NCBI RefSeq assembly: GCF_002943525.1
Contig: NZ_CP025394.1
Span: 1,426,001 to 1,490,000, forward strand
From: Kitasatospora sp. MMS16-BH015
Lineage (GTDB): Bacteria; Actinomycetota; Actinomycetes; Streptomycetales; Streptomycetaceae
Reading direction: 5' to 3'
Length of the DNA: 64,000 nucleotides
Shown here piece after piece: positions 63,668-64,000 of this stretch. The translations under genes and the position numbers were made by a program. The notes under the pieces were generated by a model. It saw only the letters and a list, made by a program, of their open reading frames with translations. It did not search any database and was not told where the DNA came from. How positions within the stretch are numbered: position 1 is the first letter of the stretch; each line of letters begins with the position of its first letter.

Positions 63668-64000
63668 TTGCGCAGACTGTCCGCAGCCCTCGCTGCCGCG
63701 CTGACCACCAGTGCGATAGCGGCGACCATGCTCGGCGCCACCGCCGAGGCCGCGCCCGTCAAGCCCGAGACCGTCTCCGGAGCCCAGGCGCTCGCCGCCC
63801 AGAACGGCTCCGAAGGCCGTGAAGGCCCGCAGCAGAAGACGCTGCCCCAGCAGGAGGTGCTGCGCCAGTCCCTCCAGTCCAAGGCCCTCGAGCTGGTCAA
63901 CAAGGGCGCCGTGGCCAAGACCGCCGACGGCACCGTCCCGCCGGTCGCCAAGATCGGCAAGGACTACGTCCAGCTGGCCAAGAAGCGCACCGACAAGGTG
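63668..64000 (+). CDS. Secreted M6 (immune inhibitor A-like) metallopeptidase, partial (N terminus)
   Basis: The first 111 codons from TTG 63668, with GAAAGGA upstream; the rest is beyond the window. Signal peptide about 1-30 (RRLSAALAAALTTSAIAATM, then an Ala-x-Ala-type site). The pro-region has LRQSLQSKALELV and then KIGKDYVQL, as in the immune inhibitor A peptidases of Streptomyces. The HExxH zinc site is not yet reached, so the call rests on the pro-region only. Confidence 0.75.
   Translation, partial: MRRLSAALAAALTTSAIAATMLGATAEAAPVKPETVSGAQALAAQNGSEGREGPQQKTLPQQEVLRQSLQSKALELVNKGAVAKTADGTVPPVAKIGKDYVQLAKKRTDKV

Overview
The window is high-GC actinobacterial DNA with GTG and TTG starts, tightly overlapping operons, rare TTA codons and a CseABC-type operon. 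It most likely comes from a Streptomyces or Kitasatospora chromosome (Streptomycetaceae). Roughly the first 43 kb is one large natural-product gene cluster. The remaining 21 kb looks like ordinary chromosome.

Cluster, left arm (1-20111, all on the minus strand). Two bimodular NRPS genes (NRPS-A 12505..18927, NRPS-B 6125..12496) are followed by a Rieske oxygenase, a VioC-like arginine beta-hydroxylase, a VioD-like PLP cyclase, a P450, a stand-alone thioesterase, an MbtH protein and the start of a hydroxymandelate synthase/HPPD-family gene cut by the window edge. VioC plus VioD homologues suggest a cyclic arginine residue (capreomycidine or streptolidine type). The hydroxymandelate synthase, with an HpgT-like aminotransferase at 37364..38680, suggests a 4-hydroxyphenylglycine-type residue.

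Cluster, middle (19170-31655). A 6-methylsalicylic-acid-type iterative PKS sits among an ACMSD-like decarboxylase, an HpaB/HpaC-type two-component phenol hydroxylase, a catechol 2,3-dioxygenase with its XylT-like ferredoxin, a semialdehyde dehydrogenase, a 4-oxalocrotonate tautomerase and a 4-oxalocrotonate decarboxylase. This is a catechol meta-cleavage pathway that lacks the C-C hydrolase, hydratase and aldolase. On paper it turns a polyketide-derived m-cresol into 2-oxohex-4-enoate, one transamination away from 2-amino-4-hexenoic acid (crotylglycine). I infer that the cell builds an aromatic ring and then breaks it to make an unsaturated amino acid for the NRPS.

Cluster, right arm (31700-43010). 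It holds an ArsR-type regulator, the terminal NRPS-C (C-A-T-TE, minus strand), then on the plus strand an O-methyltransferase, the HpgT-like aminotransferase, a second HpaB-like hydroxylase, a second ArsR-type regulator, an MFS exporter and a 30-codon peptide gene ending in two cysteines. A 26-bp-arm palindrome before the MFS gene has a related short palindrome before the first regulator. A degraded IS701-type transposase fragment after a strong terminator probably marks the cluster edge.

Flank (43500-64000). Here lie an ABC exporter pair, a large secreted phosphoesterase with PKD and FN3 domains, a secreted sphingomyelinase-like phosphohydrolase, a CseABC-like lipoprotein/two-component operon, a class F sortase with a likely substrate, a secreted histidine phosphatase, a Ski2-like RNA helicase, a roadblock-like protein with an ArsR regulator, a class V aminotransferase, an S9 peptidase and the start of a secreted M6 peptidase.

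The NRPS genes contain long near-identical direct repeats covering the A C-terminal subdomain, the carrier protein and the condensation domain. These blocks use a codon style unlike the specificity cores between them, which suggests recent recombination or gene conversion among modules. All domain, residue and family calls come from reading translated sequence by eye. No database search was run.
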